A stretch of 64,000 nt of DNA from Streptomyces sp. NBC_00286. Lineage in GTDB: Bacteria > Actinomycetota > Actinomycetes > Streptomycetales > Streptomycetaceae. The DNA lies in NCBI RefSeq assembly GCF_036173125.1, contig NZ_CP108054.1, positions 5,518,001 to 5,582,000 on the forward strand. The letters are read 5' to 3'. The notes under the pieces were generated by a model, which saw nothing but the letters and a program-made list of their open reading frames with translations, ran no database searches and was not told the origin of the DNA. This document shows positions 9,059 through 16,703 of this stretch, piece by piece. Each line of letters starts with the position of its first letter. The first letter of the stretch is position 1. Position numbers and translations under genes: made by a program.

Positions 9059-10623
9059 GTACGGACGTTTCGGAGGTACGGTCCGCCGGGTCGGCGGTGA
9101 CCACGGACTCCGGCAGGCGCTGGAGAGCCGTGATCGCGCTCGCTCGCTTCGAGGCGCGTGAACTGTTCCTGCAGATCCCGGTGTTCATCCTGTTCCTGGC
9201 CTATGTGGTCGCGGCCGGCTGGGAATTGTGGCAGGGCGATGACGAGGCGGGGCCGTACCCGGTGCTCCAGGACGTGGACCGCTCCACGCAGTGGTCGTCG
9301 GTGCTCCTGTGGATAGCGCTGGTGATATGTGTCCACCGGGCCGTGCTGCGGTCCCGTCAGCAGGGCACGGACCGGCACATCGAAACCCTGGTCATGGAGC
9401 CGTGGCGACGCACGGTGGCGCATGCGCTGTCGGTGGTGCCGTTCGCCCTGGCGACCGCGCTGGTGGTTGCTGTCCAGTACACCTGGGCGGCGGTGCGGCC
9501 TGGAGCGGTCGGCTCGGGTTCGTTCTTCGAGCTGGTCGTGGGGCCGCTGTCCGTTCTGTTCTTCGGTGTCGTCGGAGTGCTGCTCGCGCGGGTGGTGCCG
9601 TCGGCGTTCGCCGTGCCGCTGCTTGTGGTGGGCGCCTTCGTCGCGGCCGAGTCGCTGACCTCGGCCACGGACGACGCGCACTGGGTGCAATGGCTGATGC
9701 CGGTCGTCGACAACAACCAGTCCATACCCGTGCCCTCCGATCTGCTGGGCCGTCCCGCCGAGTGGCACGCGCTGTATCTGGTGGGGCTGATCGTGCTTGC
9801 GGCGTGCGCGGCGGTGCTGGTCAGTGGCGGGCGGACGCGTGTGGTCAAGGCTGTCGCTGCGGGGGCGGCGGCGTTGACCCTGGTGGGGGTGGCGGGCCAG
9901 TCGCGGGGCGAGTCGCCCGCGCTGCTCGCGGAGCGGAAGCGGGCCTCGGTGGCGCCGGAGGAGTTCCAGACGTGCGTCCCGCACGGCCGGTCGACGTACT
10001 GCGCGTTCCTCGAGTGGGAGGGGCAGACCGGGGACTGGGCCTCGGTCGTCCGGCGCGTGCAGTCCCTCGCCGGCGGTTCCGCCGCGGGTGCGAAGCTGAC
10101 GGTTCGCCAGCGCGTCAACCTCCTCTACGGCATCACCGGCAGCGCGGCGATCGACCCCTCCCGTACGCCGGGCCAGGTCACCGTCCGCACCTTGTGGGGC
10201 GGCAACTACACATCCGAGTTCGCCGTCGGGGTCGCCTCCGTGCTGGTCGCGGGCAACGAGGAAGCCGGCTCACTGTTGTGCGACGCCCGCGTCATTCCGG
10301 TGATGTGGCTGGCCCTCGGCACGATGGACGACCCGATAGCGAAACTCCGCGCTCTGCGGCTCGACGGCAGCGACATGGGCGGCGCTGTTGTCGGTACCCC
10401 CACGAATCCCTTGTCCATGGCGGCTCAACAGACGGAGGTGGTGAAGGAGTTGCTCCAGCGGCCGCGCTACAGCGTCGCGGCGAAGGTGAAGGCCCACTGG
10501 ACGGAGTTGACATCTCCGGAGACTTCGGTGACGCGGGCGGCTGAGCTGTTGGATGTGCCTGTGCCGAAGGGGGACGACGGGGTGAACGAGAAGGGGGACT
10601 GCGAGACGGCTGCGTACAGATGA
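9055..10623 (+). CDS. ABC transporter permease with long C-terminal domain
   Basis: The 522-aa protein has about six membrane segments in the first 275 residues, starting at IPVFILFLAYVVAAGW (about residue 41). A hydrophilic region of about 250 residues follows. That region has no obvious catalytic motif but contains paired cysteines (EFQTCVPHG, STYCAF) that could form a disulfide if outside the cell. The GTG start overlaps the ATPase stop. It is probably the membrane partner of that ATPase; the C-terminal region may sense or bind the substrate (inference). Confidence 0.82.
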   Translation: MSTDVSEVRSAGSAVTTDSGRRWRAVIALARFEARELFLQIPVFILFLAYVVAAGWELWQGDDEAGPYPVLQDVDRSTQWSSVLLWIALVICVHRAVLRSRQQGTDRHIETLVMEPWRRTVAHALSVVPFALATALVVAVQYTWAAVRPGAVGSGSFFELVVGPLSVLFFGVVGVLLARVVPSAFAVPLLVVGAFVAAESLTSATDDAHWVQWLMPVVDNNQSIPVPSDLLGRPAEWHALYLVGLIVLAACAAVLVSGGRTRVVKAVAAGAAALTLVGVAGQSRGESPALLAERKRASVAPEEFQTCVPHGRSTYCAFLEWEGQTGDWASVVRRVQSLAGGSAAGAKLTVRQRVNLLYGITGSAAIDPSRTPGQVTVRTLWGGNYTSEFAVGVASVLVAGNEEAGSLLCDARVIPVMWLALGTMDDPIAKLRALRLDGSDMGGAVVGTPTNPLSMAAQQTEVVKELLQRPRYSVAAKVKAHWTELTSPETSVTRAAELLDVPVPKGDDGVNEKGDCETAAYR

Positions 10624-10706
10624 CGGCAGTTGGCGGCAAGTGACGGCAACCGCATCGGGCGATCAGGCGGCCGTCGCGGCTGCTAGAGCCTCGCGCGCTG
10701 TGCGCG

Positions 10707-10800
10707 GCGCTACAACCCGTCCAGTACAGGCGGCGCTACGACCCGTCCAGTACAGGCGGTGCTACGACCCGTCCAGTACAGGCGGTTCTACGACTCCGTC
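10707..10800. repeat. 26-bp tandem repeat beside the mshD stop codon
   Basis: The 10-mer CCAGTACAGG starts at 10721, 10747 and 10773, giving a 26-bp period (unit CTACGACCCGTCCAGTACAG plus GCGGYG). The final degenerate copy is the last codons of mshD itself (CTACGACTCCGTCCGGTACA). The array thus looks like duplication of the 3' end of the coding sequence. Confidence 0.8.
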
Positions 10801-11765
10801 CGGTACATCAGGTCCGTCTCGTACGTCACGAAGCCCAGGCGTTCGTAGACCGTCACCGCCGCTGTGTTGTCCGCGTCGACGTACAGCATCGCCGTGGGCA
10901 GGGCCTGGGCCGCCAGGTGGCGGAGGCCGATCGTGGTGAGGGCCTTGCCGAGGCCGCCGCCCTGGGCGCCGGGGCGTACGCCGAGGACGTAGACCTCGCC
11001 GAGGCCCTCCTCCGCGTGGACCTTCGTCCAGTGGAAGCCGATCAGCTCGTCGCCGCGGAAGGCCAGGAAGAAGCCGGAGGGGTCGAACCAGGGCTGCGCC
11101 TTGCGGTCGTCGAGGTCGCGTTGGGTGAGGGAGCCCTGTTCGGGGTGGTGGGCGAAGGCTTCGGCGTTCACGGCGAGCCAGGCCGCGTCGTCCTCGCCGG
11201 GGACGAAGGTGCGTACCGTCACGCCCGCGGGAAGCGTCGGCTCGGGCAGGTCGAAGTCGGTCAACGGGCGCCGTAGCTGGCGCAGTTCGCGGAAGAGGGT
11301 GAGGCCGAGGACTTGGGCGAGGTGGCGGGCGGCGGAGTGGCCGCCGTGGGCCCAGACGCGTAGCCGTTTGCCGGACTCGGCGAGCAGGGCGCTGCCGAGG
11401 GCTCGGCCGTGACCGCGGCCGCGGTGCGACGGGTGCACGACCAGCTCGGCGGCCGGGGCCTCGACCGGGTCGGTGTCCTCGAGCTGGGCGTAGCCGACGA
11501 GCTGGCCCTGCACGGTGAGCAGCAGGTGCCGGACTCCCTCCCGTCGCCCACCACCACCCTTGGCGGAATCGCTTCGCGATGCCCCTTCTGATTGGGGGCC
11601 TCCGGTCAGCTGCAGCCGGCCCTGCTCGGACACCGCTTGCTGACCGTCGGTCCGGGCGGACTCCTCGAGGAGGGCGAGGACTGCCTCGGTCTGGGCGGGG
11701 GTCAGTTCGGAGAGGGTGTCGAGGGTGCGAGTGGGGACGGCGGGGGCCGTGTCGTCGCTGGTCAT
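10788..11765 (-). CDS. mshD: Mycothiol synthase
   Basis: MshD acetylates Cys-GlcN-Ins with acetyl-CoA, the last step of mycothiol synthesis. The 325-aa protein has two GNAT domains. The first has the acetyl-CoA loop HPSHRGRGHGRALG (about residues 112-125). The second has LGVRPGAQGGGLGKAL and ends in LYVDADNTAAVTVYERLGF. Length and the tandem GNAT layout match actinobacterial MshD. A Ser/Gly-rich insertion at about residues 45-78 is not conserved-looking. The gene stands alone between two repeat arrays. Confidence 0.92.
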   Translation of the reverse strand: MTSDDTAPAVPTRTLDTLSELTPAQTEAVLALLEESARTDGQQAVSEQGRLQLTGGPQSEGASRSDSAKGGGGRREGVRHLLLTVQGQLVGYAQLEDTDPVEAPAAELVVHPSHRGRGHGRALGSALLAESGKRLRVWAHGGHSAARHLAQVLGLTLFRELRQLRRPLTDFDLPEPTLPAGVTVRTFVPGEDDAAWLAVNAEAFAHHPEQGSLTQRDLDDRKAQPWFDPSGFFLAFRGDELIGFHWTKVHAEEGLGEVYVLGVRPGAQGGGLGKALTTIGLRHLAAQALPTAMLYVDADNTAAVTVYERLGFVTYETDLMYRTES

Positions 11766-11804
11766 GAGTATGAGAGTAAAGGGCTCGCGGCCCTACTGGA
11801 TATG

Positions 11805-11996
11805 TTGGTTCGTACCTGCGGGTTCGTCGTGGCTGGTCGCGCAGTTCCCCGCGCCCCTTTCGGGCCCGCGCCCCTTTCGGGCCCGCGCCCCTTTCGGGCC
11901 CGCGCCCCTTTCGGGCCCGCGCCCCTTTCGGGCCCGCGCCCCTTTCGGGCCCGCGCCCCTTTCGGGCCCGCGCCCCTTTCGGGCCCGCGGCCCTCA
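11805..11996. repeat. Dispersed repeat with a 17-bp x 8 array
   Basis: After a copy of the family core (TGGTCGCGCAGTTCCCCGCG) the unit GCGCCCCTTTCGGGCCC is repeated with exact 17-bp spacing; CCCCTTT starts at 11854, 11871, 11888, 11905, 11922, 11939, 11956 and 11973. Each unit is a small palindrome. It fills much of the 407-base gap between mshD and the divergent nucleotidase gene; the remaining 12000-12172 is presumed promoter DNA with no clear motif. Confidence 0.9.
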
Positions 11997-12172
11997 AACG
12001 GGGCGCGGTACCGCACCCGGAGGAACGGGGGCACGGCGACTTGCCCCCTTCGCGCCGACTTGCCCCCAACGGCAACCAGTCCGTAACCCTGAACCCCTGT
12101 TCGCGCTACGCGCGTTGACTCTAGGCTGCCGCCGGACGGGGCCCAGAACTCAGCCGACCCACAGGGGGGCAC

Positions 12173-13999
12173 ATGTCAGCCAAACCTCAGCCGCACCACC
12201 GGAGACGCCGGACCCGGAGGCTCGTCGCGGCCGCCGCCGGAATCGCCACCGTTGGTGCGCTGATCGCCGCGTTGCCGGCGGCGGCGGGCGAGACCAAGAG
12301 CGAAGCCACGAGCAAGAAGCCCGGCGGCTATAACAAGCCGAGCCGGTACCAGGACGTGCAGTTGCTGTCGTTCAACGACCTGCACGGGAATCTGGAGCCG
12401 CCGTCCGGTTCTTCCGGCCGCGTCACCGAGGTGCACGAGGACGGTCACACCGAGACCATCGACGCCGGTGGTGTCGAGTACCTCGCGACGCATCTGCGCC
12501 AGGCGCGCAAGGGCAACAAGTACTCCGTCACCGCGGCCGGCGGCGACATGGTCGGCGCCTCCCCGCTGATCTCCGGGCTCTTCCACGACGAGCCCACCAT
12601 CGAGGCGCTGAACAAGCTCGACCTGGACGTGACCAGCGTCGGCAACCACGAGTTCGACGAGGGCGCCAAGGAACTGGGCCGTCTGCAGAAGGGCGGCTGC
12701 CACCCCACCGACGGCTGCTACGTCGAGGGCAAGAAGTTCAAGGGCGCCGACTTCCCGTACCTCGCCGCCAACGTCCTCGACGAGAAGACCAAGAAGCCGA
12801 TCCTCAAGCCTTACTGGGTGTGGAAGCAGAACGGCGTCAAGGTCGGCTTCATCGGAGTGACCCTGGAGGACACCCCGGGCATCGTCTCCGCGGAGGGCGT
12901 CAAGGGCCTGAAGTTCAAGGACGAGGTCGAGACGATCAACAAGTACGCCAAGCTGCTGGAGAAGCAGGGCGTCAAGTCGGTCGTCGCGCTGATCCATGAG
13001 GGCGGCTTCCCGGCGTCCACGGCGTACAACTACGACTGCGACTCGCCGGGCGCCGGCGACGGCATCTCCGGCCCGATCGTGGACATCGCGAAGAACATCA
13101 CGCCGAAGGTCGACGCCCTGGTCACCGGCCACACGCACACCGCGTACGCCTGCACGATCAACGACCCCTCGGGCAAGCCGCGTACGGTCACCTCGGCCGC
13201 GTCCTTCGGCCGGCTCTACACCGACACGACGCTGACGTACGACCGCTGGACCGGCGACATCGCGCGTACGGCCGTCGACTCCGCGAACCACGTGGTCACC
13301 CGGGATGTTCCGAAGGCCGCGGACATGACCGAGCTGATCAAGAAGTGGAACACGCTCGCGGCGCCGATCGGCAACCGCGCCATCGGCCATATCTCGGCCG
13401 ACATCCCCGCCACCGGCACCGAGTCCCCGCTCGGCGACCTGATCGCGGACGCGCAGCTCGCGCACGGCAAGGAGCTGGACCCTGAGACCGATCTCGCGCT
13501 GATGAACCCGGGCGGTATCCGTACGGGGCTGACGTTCGCGGCGAAGGGCGCCGAGGGCGATGGAGTCGTCACGTTTGCCGAGGGCTTCGCGGTGCAGCCG
13601 TTCGCCAACACGGTGAACCTGCAGGACTTCACCGGCGCCCAGCTCATCAAGGTGCTCCAGGAGCAGGTGACCGGCGCCAACGCGGCCGCACCCAAGGTCC
13701 TTCAGGTCTCCGACGGTCTGACGTACACCCTGGACCTGACGAAGACCGGCGCGGACCGTGTCGTCGCCGACTCGGTCAAGCTGAACGGTGCCGCCATCGA
13801 TCCGGCCGCCACCTACCGTGTCGCCACCAACAGTTTCCTCGCGGGCGGCGGCGACGGCTTCACCACACTGGGCCAGGGCACGAACGAGCTCGTCGGCTCC
13901 GACGACCTGACGGCCCTGGAGAAGTACCTCACCGCCAACTCATCGGCCACGAACCCGATTTCGCCTCCCGCGGCGAACCGGATCACGGTCGTGCAGTGA
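12173..13999 (+). CDS. Secreted 5'-nucleotidase / metallophosphatase
   Basis: This 608-aa UshA/CpdB-type enzyme releases phosphate from extracellular nucleotides. It has a basic signal region (RRRRTRRLVAAAAGIATV) with cleavage likely near residue 39. The N-terminal metallophosphatase domain carries metal motifs FNDLHGN (about residue 65), GGDMVG, GNHEFDEG (about 160) and TGHTHT. The C-terminal nucleotide-binding domain contains NPGGIRTGL and GGGDGF. An export role in nucleotide or phosphate scavenging is expected. A hairpin follows the stop. Confidence 0.93.
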   Translation: MSAKPQPHHRRRRTRRLVAAAAGIATVGALIAALPAAAGETKSEATSKKPGGYNKPSRYQDVQLLSFNDLHGNLEPPSGSSGRVTEVHEDGHTETIDAGGVEYLATHLRQARKGNKYSVTAAGGDMVGASPLISGLFHDEPTIEALNKLDLDVTSVGNHEFDEGAKELGRLQKGGCHPTDGCYVEGKKFKGADFPYLAANVLDEKTKKPILKPYWVWKQNGVKVGFIGVTLEDTPGIVSAEGVKGLKFKDEVETINKYAKLLEKQGVKSVVALIHEGGFPASTAYNYDCDSPGAGDGISGPIVDIAKNITPKVDALVTGHTHTAYACTINDPSGKPRTVTSAASFGRLYTDTTLTYDRWTGDIARTAVDSANHVVTRDVPKAADMTELIKKWNTLAAPIGNRAIGHISADIPATGTESPLGDLIADAQLAHGKELDPETDLALMNPGGIRTGLTFAAKGAEGDGVVTFAEGFAVQPFANTVNLQDFTGAQLIKVLQEQVTGANAAAPKVLQVSDGLTYTLDLTKTGADRVVADSVKLNGAAIDPAATYRVATNSFLAGGGDGFTTLGQGTNELVGSDDLTALEKYLTANSSATNPISPPAANRITVVQ

Positions 14000-14026
14000 C
14001 GTCGTCAGGACCCTCGTCAGGGATCT

Positions 14027-14045
14027 CCTCAGGAATGTCCTGAGG
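14027..14045. terminator. Short hairpin after nucleotidase gene
   Basis: CCTCAGGA and TCCTGAGG pair perfectly around a 3-base loop, 28 bases after the stop codon, within a run of similar TCAGG motifs. Confidence 0.55.
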
Positions 14046-14118
14046 GGTCCCGTGAGGAATCTCCCTTACTAGCAGTAGAACTTGCGGGTGGGGTCGGTAC
14101 GCATGGTGAGATGAGCCG

Positions 14119-15354
14119 ATGCGTACCCCCCACCCCATAGAGACGCATCCCGCAGCGACGCCTCCCTATACGAACCCGTACGACGAGCTCGGCGCCCTGG
14201 ACGACGGGCCGCTGGAGGAGTTTCTGCACGAGGAGCACGACGACTACGAAGATCGTGAGGCCTCCGATGAGACCGGCGAGGACTGGGCCCCGCCCAACCA
14301 CCGCCGGGGCGCCCGTACTCGCCGCCGGAAGAACCGTTTCGCGGGCCTGCCGCTTGCATTGAAGGCGGTGGTCGGGCTCGTCGTCCTCGCGGCGTTCCTG
14401 ACCCTCGCCGATCGCTGGGCCCTCCTCTACGCCGAGCACAAGGCGGCCGACAAGCTCAAGGACCAGCTGGACCTGAGCGCCGCGCCCGAGGTGGAGATCG
14501 GCGGCTTCCCCTTCCTTACGCAGCTCGCCGACAGCCGGGTCGACTCGGTGAAGGTGACCGTGCCGGACGTGGCGGCGGACCGGGTTTCGCTCGCGAAGGT
14601 GTCGGCCACGGCCACGGGCATCCGGATCGAGGGCGGCCTCACTTCCGTACGGGGCGCCACCATCCCCCAGTTGCAGGGCGAGGTGCTGCTCTCCTTCGCG
14701 GACCTGAACCGCGAACTCGGCGCATCCCAGGTCACGTTCACCGGTCATGGCACGGACGAGGTGCGGGCGCGCGGCACGTTGCCCGTCGCCGGGCAGAATC
14801 TGCGGTTGCGCGCCGACGCGCGGATCCAGCGGGACGGCGACCGTGGGATCTCGACCGAGATCGACGGAATGCGCCTGGACATCGGCGACTTGGCGACCTA
14901 CCGGCCGGGCTCCCGCCCCTCCGAGGGCCTGCACCTGACGTCCACGTCGGCCGAGCGCCTGGCCAAGGAGACCAAGAAGGCCAAGGCCCTGCTCGCCATC
15001 CCCGCGATCGTCGAACGCCTCGGCGTACCGCAGTCGGCGGTCCAGGAAGCGCTCCGCGACGACACCAAGCTCGCCGAACTCACCGGTTCCGCGGACTTCG
15101 CCCGCGAGGCGATGAACCTCAACCTCATCGACATCGCCGCGGACAACCCCGCGTTGCTGAAGCGCCTCGGCTTCGACCCGGCCCTCCTCGACGGCCTCAC
15201 CCAGCTCACCCGCCCGGTCCTGGTCGACCGCCTCTCCCTCGGCTTCCGCCTCCCGAAGCCGGCGGACGGGGACGTACGACTGCAGGATGTACGGGTACAG
15301 AAGGACGGGATCCGGGTGCGGGTCACGGGAGAGGGGCTGTCGATCGGGGGTTAG
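14119..15354 (+). CDS. DUF2993 (LmeA-like) membrane-anchored protein
   Basis: This 411-aa protein has an acidic, disordered N-terminus of about 70 residues, a basic stretch (RTRRRKNR), one transmembrane helix (about 85-103) and a DUF2993 domain starting near VEIGGFPFLTQLADSRVDSV. LmeA, the mycobacterial relative, binds phospholipid and acts in lipoglycan mannan elongation. The Streptomyces role is unknown but probably at the membrane surface. No strong ribosome site is seen. A second DUF2993 gene lies at 36660. Confidence 0.85.
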   Translation: MRTPHPIETHPAATPPYTNPYDELGALDDGPLEEFLHEEHDDYEDREASDETGEDWAPPNHRRGARTRRRKNRFAGLPLALKAVVGLVVLAAFLTLADRWALLYAEHKAADKLKDQLDLSAAPEVEIGGFPFLTQLADSRVDSVKVTVPDVAADRVSLAKVSATATGIRIEGGLTSVRGATIPQLQGEVLLSFADLNRELGASQVTFTGHGTDEVRARGTLPVAGQNLRLRADARIQRDGDRGISTEIDGMRLDIGDLATYRPGSRPSEGLHLTSTSAERLAKETKKAKALLAIPAIVERLGVPQSAVQEALRDDTKLAELTGSADFAREAMNLNLIDIAADNPALLKRLGFDPALLDGLTQLTRPVLVDRLSLGFRLPKPADGDVRLQDVRVQKDGIRVRVTGEGLSIGG

Positions 15355-15389
15355 CCCCCGGCCCGCCCCCGGCCCCCGGTATCAACTGA

Positions 15390-15428
15390 GCGTGCCTCCG
15401 CCCGAGTTCAGGTTGGGCGGAGGCACGC
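15390..15428. terminator. Bidirectional terminator hairpin
   Basis: Perfect 14-base arms GCGTGCCTCCGCCC / GGGCGGAGGCACGC enclose an 11-base loop between two convergent genes. Confidence 0.8.
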
Positions 15429-15454
15429 TGCCGTGGAGGGCGGTGCAGGCTACG

Positions 15455-16372
15455 TCACTTGGCGCAGGTCGCCGGGTCGAGGTTCTCCTGGATCTTGTCC
15501 TCGCGGCCGTCGGGGGAGCCGTCGGGGAGGAGCTTGTCGGAGATGCCGTCGATGTAGTAGCCGTGCGAGTAGATCTTCTGCCAGGAGGCGTCACGGCCGC
15601 GCCAGGTGGTGGTGTTCTCCCAGCTGTCCGCGTCGTTCGGGTCGCCGCCCTTGTGCCAGCTGTAGTTGGTGACGTTGAAGACGGGGTTCACGCGCACCAC
15701 GCGCTGGTACGGCGTCCACGTCGTGGCGATCTGGGCGCACGCCGGGATGGACTTCTCGCTGCGGAGCTCGAAGGACGAGCTCTTCTCCCAGCCCCACTCG
15801 TAGCTGAAGCTGCTTTCCACGCCACCGCCGAAGAGGCCCTTGGCGAAGGAAAGGCTGATCTTGGCGCCCACGCTCTTCTTGGCGGACGTCTTCGTGGTGT
15901 AGTTCCGGACGATGGTTTCCTTGTCGTCCGTCGTGCCCTGGTTGCCGATCCAGCGGGAGGTGCGGACCGTCTCGCCCTTGATGGACCAGGTGGAGGACTG
16001 TGGGTAGGTGCAGTATCCGCTGAAGTACTCCCAGGGACCGGTGGGCGAGTGGCCGAGGCGCTCGGCCTCGGCGTACACCTCGTCGTAAGTCCGGAACTGC
16101 CCGGTCTCGACGTTGAGGGAGCCGTGGACCCGGCCGTCGTCGTCGGCCTCCTGGCTGCAGAGCCGCTCGATCATGAGGTCCGTGTCGCCGGGGTCCACAC
16201 CCCGGATGTTGGTGGAGCCGCCCGGGCCGCCTGGGGCCGCGTTGGCGGTTCCGGCCGTGGCCGCGAGGCCGGTGACGGCCAGGGCGGTGGTCATCGTGAC
16301 CAGGGCGCCCCTCTTCAGCACGGACTTGAGTGCGGATTTCACGTATGTACGCTCCTGCTTGCTCACCGGCAC
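15455..16372 (-). CDS. Secreted protein, possible aerolysin-type pore former
   Basis: The 305-aa precursor has a basic N-terminus and hydrophobic segment ending GTANA-A, so cleavage is likely near residue 45. The mature part is rich in Thr, Ser, Tyr and Trp. In its middle, alternating polar/hydrophobic strands (SVGAKISLSFAKGLFGGGVE, then SSFSYEWGWEKSSSFEL) flank a glycine turn. They are followed by IPACAQIATTWTPYQRVVRV. This is the layout of the membrane-inserting hairpin and following strands in aerolysin/ETX-MTX2-type proteins. Cysteines at TYP-, LCSQ, PACA and the terminal TCAK may form disulfides. Function is inferred from pattern only. Confidence 0.6.
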   Translation of the reverse strand: MPVSKQERTYVKSALKSVLKRGALVTMTTALAVTGLAATAGTANAAPGGPGGSTNIRGVDPGDTDLMIERLCSQEADDDGRVHGSLNVETGQFRTYDEVYAEAERLGHSPTGPWEYFSGYCTYPQSSTWSIKGETVRTSRWIGNQGTTDDKETIVRNYTTKTSAKKSVGAKISLSFAKGLFGGGVESSFSYEWGWEKSSSFELRSEKSIPACAQIATTWTPYQRVVRVNPVFNVTNYSWHKGGDPNDADSWENTTTWRGRDASWQKIYSHGYYIDGISDKLLPDGSPDGREDKIQENLDPATCAK

Positions 16373-16703
16373 CGGATGACGCCGGTCTTGCCTTACGTGG
16401 GGGAAAAGCAGAGCCCGGCGGCGTCGGAGAGGCTGAGGAGCCGAGAAGAGGTGCGGGGGCCGCCGGTCAAGTGCCAGTGAAGCGGAAGTACTTCACAGCA
16501 CCATCACGGTTTCATCAGAGACGTCTCAGAGAATGTGGGCGGACGGTGAGTCCGTATGACCGCGGCTACGGCCGCGTACGACTGCTGCGGCGGCCCGGTG
16601 CCCTGTGGCTTCCTGGAGTCGACTGGGCGACAATGACGCTTTGCGAAGTCCAGGCGGACGCTCGAAACTGCCAGCTCACCGGGCATCCCGGAGGGAGGAC
16701 GTC
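16373..16703. other. Divergent intergenic region
   Basis: About 330 bases separate the secreted-protein gene (leftward) from the PucR-type gene (rightward). It presumably holds both promoters. I see no clear palindrome or repeat; the only certain signal is the GGAGGGAGG ribosome site at 16690-16698. Confidence 0.5.

Noticed and set aside
11851..11996. Regular short repeats resembling a CRISPR array
   Set aside because: Units are contiguous 17-bp palindromes with no unique spacers, and no cas genes are present.
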